Origin: Pseudoalteromonas sp. Scap06 | Lineage (GTDB): Bacteria > Pseudomonadota > Gammaproteobacteria > Enterobacterales > Alteromonadaceae | Reading direction: 5' to 3' | Assembly (NCBI RefSeq): GCF_013394165.1 | Contig: NZ_CP041331.1 | Location: 248,001-312,000 of the forward strand | DNA length: 64,000 bases | In this document: positions 1-9,590 of the stretch, in pieces | Numbering within the stretch: the first letter of the stretch is position 1 | How the letters are laid out: each line of letters starts with the position of its first letter | Program-made: the position numbers and the translations under genes | Notes under the pieces: model-generated | Databases searched by the model: none | Seen by the model: only the letters and a program-made list of their open reading frames with translations | Told to the model about the DNA's origin: nothing

Positions 1-321
1 TGTTCCGTTGAGCGCCTAGGGTGAATATAGAGGATTGAATCTAAAATAGAAACAGATAGTTTAAGCGAATTGTTAAATCATGCCTGAGCGCAATTGTTGG
101 AGCAGTTTGTGGCGGGAATTTTTAATTGCAAATTTAAGTAGAAGTCGCGTTGGCGACGGCAACCGAGGGGCGTTATTTACTACGTTAAAGCGTTGCTCTC
201 TCCTTGGATCTCCACTGCTCCTCAAACATTTTCTATAAAGCAAAATATAAACGCTGGTGTTGCTTTGACTTTTACCCTTTTTTTAGTATGTTAATTGTTC
301 AACTATAAAGGAGAAAGTTAC
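1..321. other. Non-coding left edge with a partial hairpin repeat
   Basis: No convincing gene is seen here. Positions 144-164 hold a 21-nt match to the first hairpin and linker of the structured element at 804 (GTCGC-GTTG-GCGAC followed by GGCAACC), in the same orientation, but the sequence after it diverges, so it is a truncated or decayed copy. The small gene at 322-801 therefore sits between two direct copies of this motif. An AAGGAG ribosome-binding site for that gene lies at 308-313. Confidence 0.5.
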
Positions 322-801
322 ATGGATGGTCAATTACCATTATTTGATGAAATACCAAATAAGTATGAACACACAGGCTCGCCACAAGAATCAAACCGTA
401 AGTTTTGTACTGAACTAGAAGAAGATCTAACCTCTATTGGCTTTACTGAATGTACAGACTCTCAACCTCAACAGCAGAAATATATTAAGCGTGCAGCCTA
501 TCAAGATATGTACGGCAGTACACGCCACAGTACTTTTTTGATACATCATAAAACTAAAGGCTTATTAAGAATAGAAGCTCATAGACAAGTACAAAGCGGC
601 TCTGTCGACCAAAAATTCCCATTCTTTTATGAGTCATTAAGTAATGCACCAGAGAAAACTGTGGTTATTGTTTTCGATGGAAAAGGCTATAAAAAAGAAG
701 CATATGATTGGTTATTAACACAAACTGAAAATCGTATAGCAAAAGTATTTAAAGTATTTTCTTCAAAAGAAGACTTTCTTAATTATCTTATTAACGAGTA
801 A
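322..801 (+). CDS. Small PD-(D/E)XK-like nuclease-fold protein, possibly inactive
   Basis: A 159-aa soluble protein. I start it at the ATG at 322 because AAGGAG stands 8 nt upstream; a longer TTG start at 295 has no such site. The central segment reads RIEAHRQVQSGSVDQKFPFF and is followed by VVIVFDGKGYKKEA. This resembles a small restriction-endonuclease-fold family in which, as I recall it, the core is a TDF strand followed by IEsKxQxxSGSvDeKfP, then a hydrophobic strand and a DGxGY loop. Here the usual Asp position appears to be Thr (STFLI) and the catalytic ExK Lys is His (EAH), so hydrolytic activity is doubtful. No cognate DNA methylase is visible in the window. It ends 2 nt before a structured repeat, which gives it a cassette-like look. 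The fold assignment is inference from motif resemblance. Confidence 0.6.
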   Translation: MDGQLPLFDEIPNKYEHTGSPQESNRKFCTELEEDLTSIGFTECTDSQPQQQKYIKRAAYQDMYGSTRHSTFLIHHKTKGLLRIEAHRQVQSGSVDQKFPFFYESLSNAPEKTVVIVFDGKGYKKEAYDWLLTQTENRIAKVFKVFSSKEDFLNYLINE

Positions 802-803
802 AT

Positions 804-1012
804 GTCGCGTTGGCGACGGCAACCAAAGAGAAGTAATCGCCGACTTCTCTTTGGAATTTCTCGGCGCCCCGAGGATCACACTATTTCCTCAATTTAAATT
901 AATAATATGAACGCAAACGCGATGAAACACGTCCGTGTGTAAGCATCGCTTAACGCGCATCCATGCGCTGCTATTACTCATCATTAATTCAATTTCGGGT
1001 GTGGTCACGGGG
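804..1012 (+). repeat. Multi-hairpin structured element, left copy
   Basis: About 210 nt that can fold into several hairpins: GTCGC/GCGAC (804-817), a 12-bp stem 823-834 with 843-854, CTCGG/CCGAG (860-873), GCGATG/CATCGC (919-924 with 944-949) enclosing ACACG/CGTGT (927-938), and GCGCAT/ATGCGC (955-968). A long-range pairing joins GATCACAC (874-881) to GTGTGGTC near 999-1006. An inverted second copy at 10402-10611 keeps every one of these stems with different bases, which indicates selection for pairing. It starts 2 nt after the preceding stop codon and ends about 100 nt before the helicase start. It contains no credible ORF. It could be a structured leader RNA, a single-stranded DNA recombination site or a transposable element. 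Confidence 0.75.
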
Positions 1013-1111
1013 AAATTTTCTTGGCAGCAGTCTTTAATTTAATAATGAGTTAATGCTTGTTTACATTGCATTTTTTAGTAAACTGAATGCTCGCAAACAG
1101 GGAGCGATTTA

Positions 1112-4100
1112 ATGCAACAGATTGGTATTTACGAGCAGTTAATTACGCAAGTAATTGAGCAAAATTTAAATCGTGACCAATTTTATGTGGGCGAACGCCA
1201 ACTAGAATCGGCTGAAGCGGCTACGTGGCTTTCGCGCTTTTTAGGTAAACTTGTTGAACATGCGATTGATGCAATCCCTAATTCAAGCGAGCGTTTGCAC
1301 GAGCAAATAAACCTCGCAAACAGCCTTGTGCTGTGGCTTAAAGATCATATCCGCGATGATGAACTAATCAACGAAAACCTTATCGACAGCCAAGGCCGTA
1401 TTCTTACTGCACTGTTTAATACCCAAAATCCCATTGCTGCAAATCTTAAAGATTACTCTCACGATATTTTTCCGCTAACGGGGCTTACACAAAGCGAATT
1501 ATTTAGCGGTGCAAATGCTGGGATCTCACTCGAAACCGAGCTAAAACGCGAGATTAAATCGTCCGACACTATTTACTGGCTTGTTTCATTTATAAAATGG
1601 ACGGGGCTGCGCATATTTAAAAATGAGCTTGAAGCGTTTACCAAAAGCGGCAATAAACTCAAAGTAATTACCACCTCGTACATGGGTGCAACGGATGCTA
1701 AAGCGGTGGAGTTTTTAGCAAACTTGCCAAACACTGAGGTAAAACTTAGTTACAACAATCAGCAAGAGCGCTTGCATGCAAAGTCATATTTGTTTATGCG
1801 TAATACGGGTTTTCATACCGGTTATATTGGTTCGTCTAATTTATCGCATTCAGCGCTTACCAGCGGCCTTGAGTGGAACTTAAAAATTACCGCGCAAGAA
1901 ATCCCGCACATCATAGCTAAAACCAAAAGTACCTTTGAAACCTATTGGCAATCGCCAGATTTTGAATTATTTACTGGCAAAGCTGAATGTAAAGAAAAGC
2001 TCATAAATTCACTTAATGAGCAACGCGGTGTTGGCCAAGCAAGCAGCCAGTTTTATTTTGATATAACACCAAAAAACCATCAACTCGCTATTTTAGAAAA
2101 ACTAAGCGTTGAACGTAGCGTGCATAATCGCTTTAAAAATTTAGTGGTTGCCGCAACCGGCACAGGTAAAACAATAATATCGGCGTTCGACTTTAAAACC
2201 ATTTACGATAAAAACCCAAACGCACACTTTTTGTTTGTAGCCCACCGCGAAGAAATACTCAAACAAGCGCAAAGCGCTTACCGCGGCGTGTTTAAAAATA
2301 ACGACTTTGGTGAGCTGTGGGTGGGTAACTACAAGCCACAGCGTTACAACCAATTATTTGCATCAATCCAAACGCTGAACAGCCAAATTGAATCGCTCAA
2401 TTTAACCAGCGATTACTACGATTACATAGTTATAGACGAAGTACACCACGTAAGCGCTGCAAGCTATCGCGCTATATTAAATCACTTTACGCCCACAATA
2501 TTACTTGGCTTAACCGCAACACCAGAGCGCCAAGACGGCGCCAATATACTCGATGATTTTTGTGGGGTAATAGCCGCTGAAATTCGCTTGCCAGAGGCAA
2601 TAAACCAACGCCACTTATGCCCATTTCAATACTTTGGATTAGATGATGACACCGACCTAAGCCAAATAACATGGCGTGGTGGCCGTTACGATATAAGCGA
2701 ATTAAGTAACCTTTATACAGGCGAGAACAGCCGCGCTAACAAAATTATATCCAGCCTTACTGATATAGTGACTAATGTTCACAACATTAAAGCGTTGGCA
2801 TTTTGCGTAAGTCAAAAACACGCAGAGTTTATGGCATCTAAGTTTAACTTAGCAGGCATAAGCACCGATGTGCTGACCAGCAGAAACACAAATGAGCGCG
2901 CAGCCAAACAACAAGCACTGCGACAAGGTGAAATACAAATACTGTGTGTAGTTGATATTTTTAACGAAGGGGTCGATATTCCAGAGGTCGATACTCTGTT
3001 ATTTTTACGCCCAACGGAAAGCCTAACGCTGTTTTTACAACAATTAGGCCGTGGCCTGCGCCTGCCCGACAACAGCCAAAAGCAATGCTGTACCGTACTC
3101 GACTTTGTAGGCAACGCCCGACCAGAATACGACTTTGCCAGTAAGTTCCGCGCATTAATTGGTAAAAGTAATCAACCAATTAAAACCGAGATCGAAAACA
3201 ACTTCCCACATTTACCGCTGGGTTGCCGTATTGAGCTGCAAAAACGTACACAACAAACAATTCTAAAAAACATTCAGCAAGCCATAAACACTAAACGCCG
3301 TTTACAGCAGCTGATAAATAGCTATTCGCAACATACCAATGACACGCTAACGCTAAGTAATTTTTTACGCATAAACCCACAAGTCACGCTTGAAGATATT
3401 TACAAACCAAAAGATAAAAAGCTCGGTGGCTGGCACTGGCTAAAAGGCGATGAAATACCTGCCGAGCAAGCCGATATTTACGCCGCGTATTATCGCGCAA
3501 TCAACACCCAATTACTCGGCTGCAACTCGCTCAGCTACTTATGCTTTTTACGTGATTTATGTAATAACGACTTTAGTTTTACGCCAACGTCGCAAAACCA
3601 ACAGTACGCGCTTATGGCGCATTACAATTTTTGGGATGCCACAGGCACAAGTTTAGGGTTTAAAACCCTCGAACAGAGCTTACAAGCACTTAAACACAAA
3701 AAGCTACAACAAGAACTTGCCCAAGTGATCGCGCTTTTAATAAACCGCATTCACCAGCAAGAAAGCGATTTAACGTGCTTACCAAACCACGCAATAAAAT
3801 TACACAGCCGCTACACACGCCAACAAATACTCGCCGCATTTGGGGCGCACTCGTTTGATAAAAAATCGACCGCCCGTGAAGGTGTTTTAGAATTTAAAAG
3901 CCAGAACTTAGAGCTGCTTTTCGTCACGCTCAACAAGTGCGAAAAAACCTACTCACCCACCACGCTGTATCACGACTTCGCAATCAGCCCCACCCTGTTT
4001 CATTGGCAAACGCAAAACAGCGCCCGCCCAGAAAACGGCCGCGGCCTTAGTTACTTACAACACCAACAAACGGGCAAAACCATCCTGTTATTTGTGCGCG

Positions 4101-4264
4101 AACAAGGCAAAGACGAAAACGGCCGAACCATGGGGTTTGTAAACTATGGCAAGGTTAAATACCAAAGCCACAACGGCAGCCAGCCTATGAATATAACGTG
4201 GGAGTTAACCAGCCCCATGCCAAGTGAAATGTGGCATGGGGCTGGGAAATTAGCGGTTGGGTGA
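1112..4264 (+). CDS. PLD-like nuclease / SF2 helicase / DUF3427 fusion protein
   Basis: A 1050-aa cytosolic protein with a GGGAG ribosome-binding site before its ATG. Residues about 120-260 form a phospholipase-D-like module with one H-x-K motif (H222, K224) followed by GSSNLS, as in HKD-family nucleases. Residues about 320-670 form a superfamily-2 helicase: Walker A ATGTGKT (348-354), DEVH box (442-445), LTATPER (467 on) and motif VI QQLGRGLR (643-650). The C-terminal third, about 750-1050, matches the DUF3427 region usually found on such proteins. The likely role is NTP-driven nucleic-acid translocation coupled to phosphodiester cleavage. The single HKD half-site suggests it acts as a dimer. 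It converges on the RADAR operon with an 81-bp gap, inside a defence island. A defence role is inferred from architecture and neighbours. Confidence 0.85.
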   Translation: MQQIGIYEQLITQVIEQNLNRDQFYVGERQLESAEAATWLSRFLGKLVEHAIDAIPNSSERLHEQINLANSLVLWLKDHIRDDELINENLIDSQGRILTALFNTQNPIAANLKDYSHDIFPLTGLTQSELFSGANAGISLETELKREIKSSDTIYWLVSFIKWTGLRIFKNELEAFTKSGNKLKVITTSYMGATDAKAVEFLANLPNTEVKLSYNNQQERLHAKSYLFMRNTGFHTGYIGSSNLSHSALTSGLEWNLKITAQEIPHIIAKTKSTFETYWQSPDFELFTGKAECKEKLINSLNEQRGVGQASSQFYFDITPKNHQLAILEKLSVERSVHNRFKNLVVAATGTGKTIISAFDFKTIYDKNPNAHFLFVAHREEILKQAQSAYRGVFKNNDFGELWVGNYKPQRYNQLFASIQTLNSQIESLNLTSDYYDYIVIDEVHHVSAASYRAILNHFTPTILLGLTATPERQDGANILDDFCGVIAAEIRLPEAINQRHLCPFQYFGLDDDTDLSQITWRGGRYDISELSNLYTGENSRANKIISSLTDIVTNVHNIKALAFCVSQKHAEFMASKFNLAGISTDVLTSRNTNERAAKQQALRQGEIQILCVVDIFNEGVDIPEVDTLLFLRPTESLTLFLQQLGRGLRLPDNSQKQCCTVLDFVGNARPEYDFASKFRALIGKSNQPIKTEIENNFPHLPLGCRIELQKRTQQTILKNIQQAINTKRRLQQLINSYSQHTNDTLTLSNFLRINPQVTLEDIYKPKDKKLGGWHWLKGDEIPAEQADIYAAYYRAINTQLLGCNSLSYLCFLRDLCNNDFSFTPTSQNQQYALMAHYNFWDATGTSLGFKTLEQSLQALKHKKLQQELAQVIALLINRIHQQESDLTCLPNHAIKLHSRYTRQQILAAFGAHSFDKKSTAREGVLEFKSQNLELLFVTLNKCEKTYSPTTLYHDFAISPTLFHWQTQNSARPENGRGLSYLQHQQTGKTILLFVREQGKDENGRTMGFVNYGKVKYQSHNGSQPMNITWELTSPMPSEMWHGAGKLAVG

Positions 4265-4345
4265 TTATGCTACTGTTATTTTGTTTTTTATTAGTTCCAT
4301 ATATTAACTTTTAATGTTCTAAATTAAGTTAAATAGTTCAAGAAT

Positions 4346-6889
4346 CTAATCCCTACAGTCAATATGGTTTGATTTAAAAATATCTATACCAATTTTGCGT
4401 AACCTTTCAATCCAACATTCGGCCATTTCATTACCGATATTAAAATGACTTATAGCTATCTCTTTTAAAATACGATGCTCATTTTCAATTGTAGAAGGCA
4501 TAAGCCCAGCATCATCAGTGTTCACACAAACAGTAATAGGTCCGGTGCGAATACCAAAACGATTAAATTTTTCGCCTGTATTAAGTAAACTACTATCTAC
4601 AGGATACCATCGATAGACAGGGTGCTCTGAATAGCACTTAAACCGACCAATATAAATGTTAGATGTTGGACAAGCCTCAATAACGACACCTTTTTTGCTA
4701 TATTTCTCGATCAAATAATCTTGAAGAGCTTCATAAAAATCAAGTTCAAAGTCATCGACAACCTCACTATACTTATCATTTATAAAGGGAGCATGGTCGC
4801 CTCCAAAATAAACACTAACAATTTTTTCAGCCGCATTTATTTTTTTAATTCCATTATCAGTATATTCTTTCCAATACTTAATAGCCTCTGAATTCATATT
4901 AATTCTTTTCGATTTAAAATCAGGTAACCAAGCCGCAGCCTCTTCACTACTATTATTTAGCTCTGTATCAAAATATTCTGGGCAATTTCGTCTTAAACGC
5001 CAAGCTTCAAACAAGGTATATTTAGATCTATCCTCATCAAATAATTTATGACTCCACTTTGATATTTTCCTCTCAAAAACAGCTAACATTACATTAAACC
5101 GTGGGGCTTTTTTCGTAACCTCAATAGCATGATTATATGCCCACACTAAATTATCTAAATGTGAACTCAAAGGGACGTATGAACGCTGCTGGCGAGAAGC
5201 CCACTTTTTAACGTCAATTCCTAATGCTAGAGCATGGCCTACTCTGTCACTAGATTCGTAATCACAAAACTCTATTGTTTCATCAATGGTTCTTAAACCA
5301 GTCAATAAATGGCTGAAATCTTCTCCGGCATGAATACTTAAATGCAGTTTTCTTTGAGGGACAAAATGTTTATTATCTGGTCGATAAGCGTTCTTTCTTA
5401 ACACTCGTATCGAGGGGGCAAAAACCTCAATTGGAAAATGATTTTCATTACCTGAAACATCAATTCCTCGAATCAGCGCGCATAAATTTAAACTTTGCAC
5501 TTTCGAATTACCTAGCTTTTCATACTCATATTTTTGTAATGTTGAAGATGTAAAGACTTTTTGCAGCCTACGTAACGATTTTAATAGTTCTAATCGCTTT
5601 GTTGTATAACGCTTATCATATATTTGAAGGTTTTCTTTGGCATGATAGTTTTGTTTAAACGAACGACTAAAATGAAAGGTAAATTGCTTATTTTTAAACT
5701 GATTCTTTTCTATAAAATCAAAACCAAACTTAGTTAACTGCCTTGCTGTAACTGTTTGCTCTGATATTTTAAATTCACGCAACGTATTTTTATCTGAGTC
5801 ACTTTCATAACTATGTTTACCATATGCTATGACTTGACCATGGCTCTGTCTCGGTTTAAAAGAGAAGTGCTCAATAAAACTTGTTAGACCCACACCAGAA
5901 CTAATCATCATAGAGCGTAAAATATTATTTCCCGTTATGTAAGCACTCAGTTTATATAACCAAAGGTCGCAGCTTGCGCCAACATCCCCATGATGCACTA
6001 ACGCTATAGCTATTAATAACCACATCTTATTTGAGTCTTGTCTATTACAATTAATGGCAGCATTAAGTAGCTTAGTTACGTTATTATTTTTAGAGTCTGT
6101 AGTTAGTAGATCTCCAATACTTTCATCAGGAATTGTCCAAAACTGAGGACGTTGCCAATCTACTTTATTACATTTGCTGTTACCCTTACTCAGTGCTGCT
6201 ATTAAATCGTTGAACAACAACTTTATAAGAACTGGTAACTCGTTAATATTACGCTCACCACTTGAATATTTGGTAAACTCGGGTAGTTTCGGAGTCGATG
6301 TGCTGTTGTCATAAAATGATTTAGGTTTGCTTTTTAAAAATAAAGATACTTCAGCTAGAGCTGGAGTATAATTACCGTTCCCGCCTAAATGTACATGATT
6401 ATCTGCATATTTCTTTTGACTAAACCCTTTAGGGAATGCAGAAAAGCATTGTTCGTCTATTAATTCACTTACGTTATCTACGTGTAGTAAATTTTGTTTT
6501 AGTTTATCGCTGTAACCTATTGCTATAAGCCAAACAGGATCTATTTTTGATAAAATAGCAGACCAATGCTTTAAATTGTTTTCATTAACAGTAAAGTTTG
6601 AACCTTGCCAAACGAGTAACTTTTGTTGCATTGCCTGTAATTGCTTTAATACTGAGCTTGCCTGATAGCCACTCCCCCAGATATTATTTATAGCTTTATT
6701 ATCATCACGTCGGTGCATGTTTTCTAAGTAAAATTGGTGATCAAATAACGCTAAATCAGCAGCTTCATTAGCAGCTCTCTCTCTATTTAAAGTGAGCTTG
6801 CCATCTCCGCATTGTACATAAAATTCAAGCCATCTATCTGAACGAAGCCGCGTGACGGGTGCCAACCATTCAAGATCGAGTAATAGCAT
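4346..6889 (-). CDS. rdrB: RdrB-type adenosine deaminase of a RADAR defence operon
   Basis: An 847-aa member of the divergent adenosine deaminase group. The metal-site motifs of the amidohydrolase fold are in order: H165-x-H167 (DNHVHLGG), HAGE with H520 and E523, RVGHA with H552, and the Asp pair D792-D793 (VNTDDAG). The family is normally about 350 aa. The large insertions, together with an adjacent roughly 900-aa ATPase, are the hallmark of RADAR (restriction by an adenosine deaminase acting on RNA). Published work on RADAR describes giant RdrA-RdrB assemblies that convert adenosine in RNA, or ATP and dATP, to inosine forms on phage infection. The start codon lies 2 nt past the rdrA stop. 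All catalytic residues I can place are intact, so activity is expected. Confidence 0.9.
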   Translation of the reverse strand: MLLLDLEWLAPVTRLRSDRWLEFYVQCGDGKLTLNRERAANEAADLALFDHQFYLENMHRRDDNKAINNIWGSGYQASSVLKQLQAMQQKLLVWQGSNFTVNENNLKHWSAILSKIDPVWLIAIGYSDKLKQNLLHVDNVSELIDEQCFSAFPKGFSQKKYADNHVHLGGNGNYTPALAEVSLFLKSKPKSFYDNSTSTPKLPEFTKYSSGERNINELPVLIKLLFNDLIAALSKGNSKCNKVDWQRPQFWTIPDESIGDLLTTDSKNNNVTKLLNAAINCNRQDSNKMWLLIAIALVHHGDVGASCDLWLYKLSAYITGNNILRSMMISSGVGLTSFIEHFSFKPRQSHGQVIAYGKHSYESDSDKNTLREFKISEQTVTARQLTKFGFDFIEKNQFKNKQFTFHFSRSFKQNYHAKENLQIYDKRYTTKRLELLKSLRRLQKVFTSSTLQKYEYEKLGNSKVQSLNLCALIRGIDVSGNENHFPIEVFAPSIRVLRKNAYRPDNKHFVPQRKLHLSIHAGEDFSHLLTGLRTIDETIEFCDYESSDRVGHALALGIDVKKWASRQQRSYVPLSSHLDNLVWAYNHAIEVTKKAPRFNVMLAVFERKISKWSHKLFDEDRSKYTLFEAWRLRRNCPEYFDTELNNSSEEAAAWLPDFKSKRINMNSEAIKYWKEYTDNGIKKINAAEKIVSVYFGGDHAPFINDKYSEVVDDFELDFYEALQDYLIEKYSKKGVVIEACPTSNIYIGRFKCYSEHPVYRWYPVDSSLLNTGEKFNRFGIRTGPITVCVNTDDAGLMPSTIENEHRILKEIAISHFNIGNEMAECWIERLRKIGIDIFKSNHIDCRD

Positions 6890-6891
6890 TT

Positions 6892-9579
6892 TTATATACT
6901 CTTCAAATTGTCAATGTAGAATTTTACCTTTTCAATTCTTCCATTATATTTGATTTTGAGTAGTGTACATATTAGTTTAGCCCTAGCGATCACAAGTTGC
7001 TTATTCTTCTCTTTAGAATTTTCATCCCAAGCAGCTATATCCTCTTCGCTTACCCCAAACATCAAGCTATGATCACTACTATCTAGGTTTTGTTTCTTTA
7101 GTAACTTTTCTTGTAAGAATTTGAAATCCTCTAATGGAATTGGCTTGATATTTAACTCTGATATTTTTGTTTCTTCCAAGTCTGATTCGGTTATATCATT
7201 ACTACGATTATTTTTTTTAATTAATAATTGAAAAGCACCATTTTTAAGTTCTTCATTCTCCAGTAATTGGAAGATAGGATGATTTGCAATAGCTTGTAGT
7301 AGAAGGGCTTTGTGTTCAATATCACCTCCTAAATCATCTTTTATTTCACTGAATGGTTTATTATCTTTGGAATCTGTAAAGTTGAAAAAATACCCTACGT
7401 TATCTCTTAAAGGTGGTGAGTAACGACGGTGCTCTCCAAAATTTCGGATTAAATTTAAATTACTTGTGAAAGCTACATTTTGTAATACAACAGGGCTTGG
7501 CTTCATAAAGGTCGCAAATGCATTAATTACGATGTACTTGAACCTTAAAGCTAAATCAGTCAGGGTTTCATTTTTATAATCATTTGAGGCGCTTTTTTGA
7601 ATTCTATCTTTCAATAAACGTAACTGGGTAAATGACTTATTAAAAACCGAATATATAATAGGCATCAAAGAATCATTTTTATAATATTTTAAATTAGATA
7701 AGTATTTGACCTCCCATGTAGCTATATCAGATGAAAGTTCTCTGATTGTAATATTTGATACTAATTTAATTTCCTCTTCATCAGTCAGCTCTTCTTCTGG
7801 ACCAATATTAAATGCTTTAGTCGGAAATAAAGCGGGAACTGTATAAAATGGCGTTCTACTAAATAAGTCTTTTAAAATTGATTCCCAATGATGTAATCTT
7901 TTATCTAAGTAATCTTTATTCTCAACTTCGAGTTTGAAATCGAAATTAAGTAATGAAATAGCCAATAGTTCATAAGCTCGACTAAAAAATATTTGCCTTT
8001 GTGTTTTTAAAGTTAAATCGTAGTAGTTGTTATATGTAAAAATATCTAGGAGCATACGTTTATCATTTCGCGAATCTTGCTCTTTACCTTTAGAAGTCGT
8101 TTCTTGTATATTTTCGTCAGTTATTGATTCACTGGTTAATTTAAACTTTCCGTAAAAATGTTCAATTATAGGCATGCTCCTATATACCTTTTTATTTTTG
8201 AACTCTTCAAAATGCTGACTCATTCTTTTTACAAGTTCATTATCTGCATTCAATTTATCTGAAACTTGTTCTCCAAAAAATAGCTTGCCTTGCCATTTAG
8301 GTGTCAAGTCGTTCATTTGTAATATTGGATTAAATGAATGTAATTTATTTAAAGTTATATAATCATTAGCTTCTTTTACCTTGGAGTTTTCTATTTGCAG
8401 TGCTGTAACTGCATTTGAATAAGCTACACTATTTTGCTTTAATCTTGCCCACACAATATAGCGTTGCCATAATTCAGCGCGGTTTTCTTTTGTTAGTTCA
8501 CTAGGAGAAAAATCTCGAACTAATTGGGTAACTTCACGAGCTGAATCAGGCTTTGGCCAATCACAGCTTTTTTCTTCACTATTCAATGGACCAAATAAGC
8601 AAGAAATAAATTTAGTCATATAGTCTTTATAACTTAATGGTTCACGCTTTTCTGTATCGCCAAAATCATAAATAATCATACCAGGTAAAAGTCTATCTAT
8701 TGGTTCTAAGCTGATTCGATTATGGTGGGGTATTACTTTTTTTAGATACTCTTGCGTTAACTGTTCAGCTTTTTGACTTCCAATTATTTCGTTTGATTTG
8801 TCACCTTCGTCTTTTGTGAATCGATTTTCTATTATTGGTTCATATAACTCTAGATCACCTGTAATTATAGGAATTATTTTAGGACAACCTAATAATCGGC
8901 GCACAATATCTAAAACATCATATGCACGGGCTAATGCCATATCAATATCATCTATAGGTAGAACAATTGCATCAACGTCTAATATTTTTCTGCATTCATT
9001 AATATAACTATCAAAATGTTTAACTAACTGTATTCCACTACGGTATTTGATTACGCGATCCAAACCACTCAAACCATCTTCTAAATTTTCCTGTTTTCCT
9101 AGTGATTTTGATACGATTCTTAAGGATTGATAAAATGAATCCTGATTAACAGTATTACATTGTTTTGATTCTAAATACGTTTCCACTTCATTATATAAAT
9201 GTGCAATTATGACATTAGCAAAATTATCATGATCTACTAAAAGGGTTGGATCAATAGAGTCGCAAAAATGTGCTTTCACATCCAAATCATTTTCATCTTT
9301 ATACTTTTTCCAAAAGCCTTTTATATTTTGTAAAAAAACTGTTTTTCCTGTTCCTCTTGCACCACCAATGAATATTGCATCATGAATAATTGTAGGGTTA
9401 TTACCTTCATTATCCTTATGCTTTTTTGCTTGTTTTATTGTTTTTGCTAATCGCTGATTAAATTCAAATACTGCATCCTGTTGCCATATTTCACCTTCTT
9501 GAATATTTCTTTCAAAATCTACTTTGTTTAAATCTAATACTATTGGCATTTTTTCTCTTTTTCTTATTGAATCAATCAT
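6892..9579 (-). CDS. rdrA: RdrA-type ATPase of a RADAR defence operon
   Basis: 895 aa from the chosen ATG at 9579. That start follows AAAGGG at a good distance, and the Shine-Dalgarno abuts the stop codon of the upstream membrane protein gene (TAA at 9591-9593), typical of coupled translation. An upstream in-frame ATG at 9606 would overlap that gene and lacks a site. The Walker A GARGTGKT lies at about residues 73-80 and the Walker B strand IVLPIDDID at about 205-213. The rest is a long helical region without motifs I recognise, as expected for RdrA. RdrA forms rings that recruit RdrB. Base composition is visibly more AT-rich than flanking housekeeping genes, in line with acquisition by transfer. 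Confidence 0.88.
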   Translation of the reverse strand: MIDSIRKREKMPIVLDLNKVDFERNIQEGEIWQQDAVFEFNQRLAKTIKQAKKHKDNEGNNPTIIHDAIFIGGARGTGKTVFLQNIKGFWKKYKDENDLDVKAHFCDSIDPTLLVDHDNFANVIIAHLYNEVETYLESKQCNTVNQDSFYQSLRIVSKSLGKQENLEDGLSGLDRVIKYRSGIQLVKHFDSYINECRKILDVDAIVLPIDDIDMALARAYDVLDIVRRLLGCPKIIPIITGDLELYEPIIENRFTKDEGDKSNEIIGSQKAEQLTQEYLKKVIPHHNRISLEPIDRLLPGMIIYDFGDTEKREPLSYKDYMTKFISCLFGPLNSEEKSCDWPKPDSAREVTQLVRDFSPSELTKENRAELWQRYIVWARLKQNSVAYSNAVTALQIENSKVKEANDYITLNKLHSFNPILQMNDLTPKWQGKLFFGEQVSDKLNADNELVKRMSQHFEEFKNKKVYRSMPIIEHFYGKFKLTSESITDENIQETTSKGKEQDSRNDKRMLLDIFTYNNYYDLTLKTQRQIFFSRAYELLAISLLNFDFKLEVENKDYLDKRLHHWESILKDLFSRTPFYTVPALFPTKAFNIGPEEELTDEEEIKLVSNITIRELSSDIATWEVKYLSNLKYYKNDSLMPIIYSVFNKSFTQLRLLKDRIQKSASNDYKNETLTDLALRFKYIVINAFATFMKPSPVVLQNVAFTSNLNLIRNFGEHRRYSPPLRDNVGYFFNFTDSKDNKPFSEIKDDLGGDIEHKALLLQAIANHPIFQLLENEELKNGAFQLLIKKNNRSNDITESDLEETKISELNIKPIPLEDFKFLQEKLLKKQNLDSSDHSLMFGVSEEDIAAWDENSKEKNKQLVIARAKLICTLLKIKYNGRIEKVKFYIDNLKSI

Positions 9580-9590
9580 AATTTCCCTTT

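Noticed and set aside
804..1012. Integron attC site
   Set aside because: No integrase, no clear RYYYAAC/GTTRRRY boxes, and each element precedes rather than follows the larger units.
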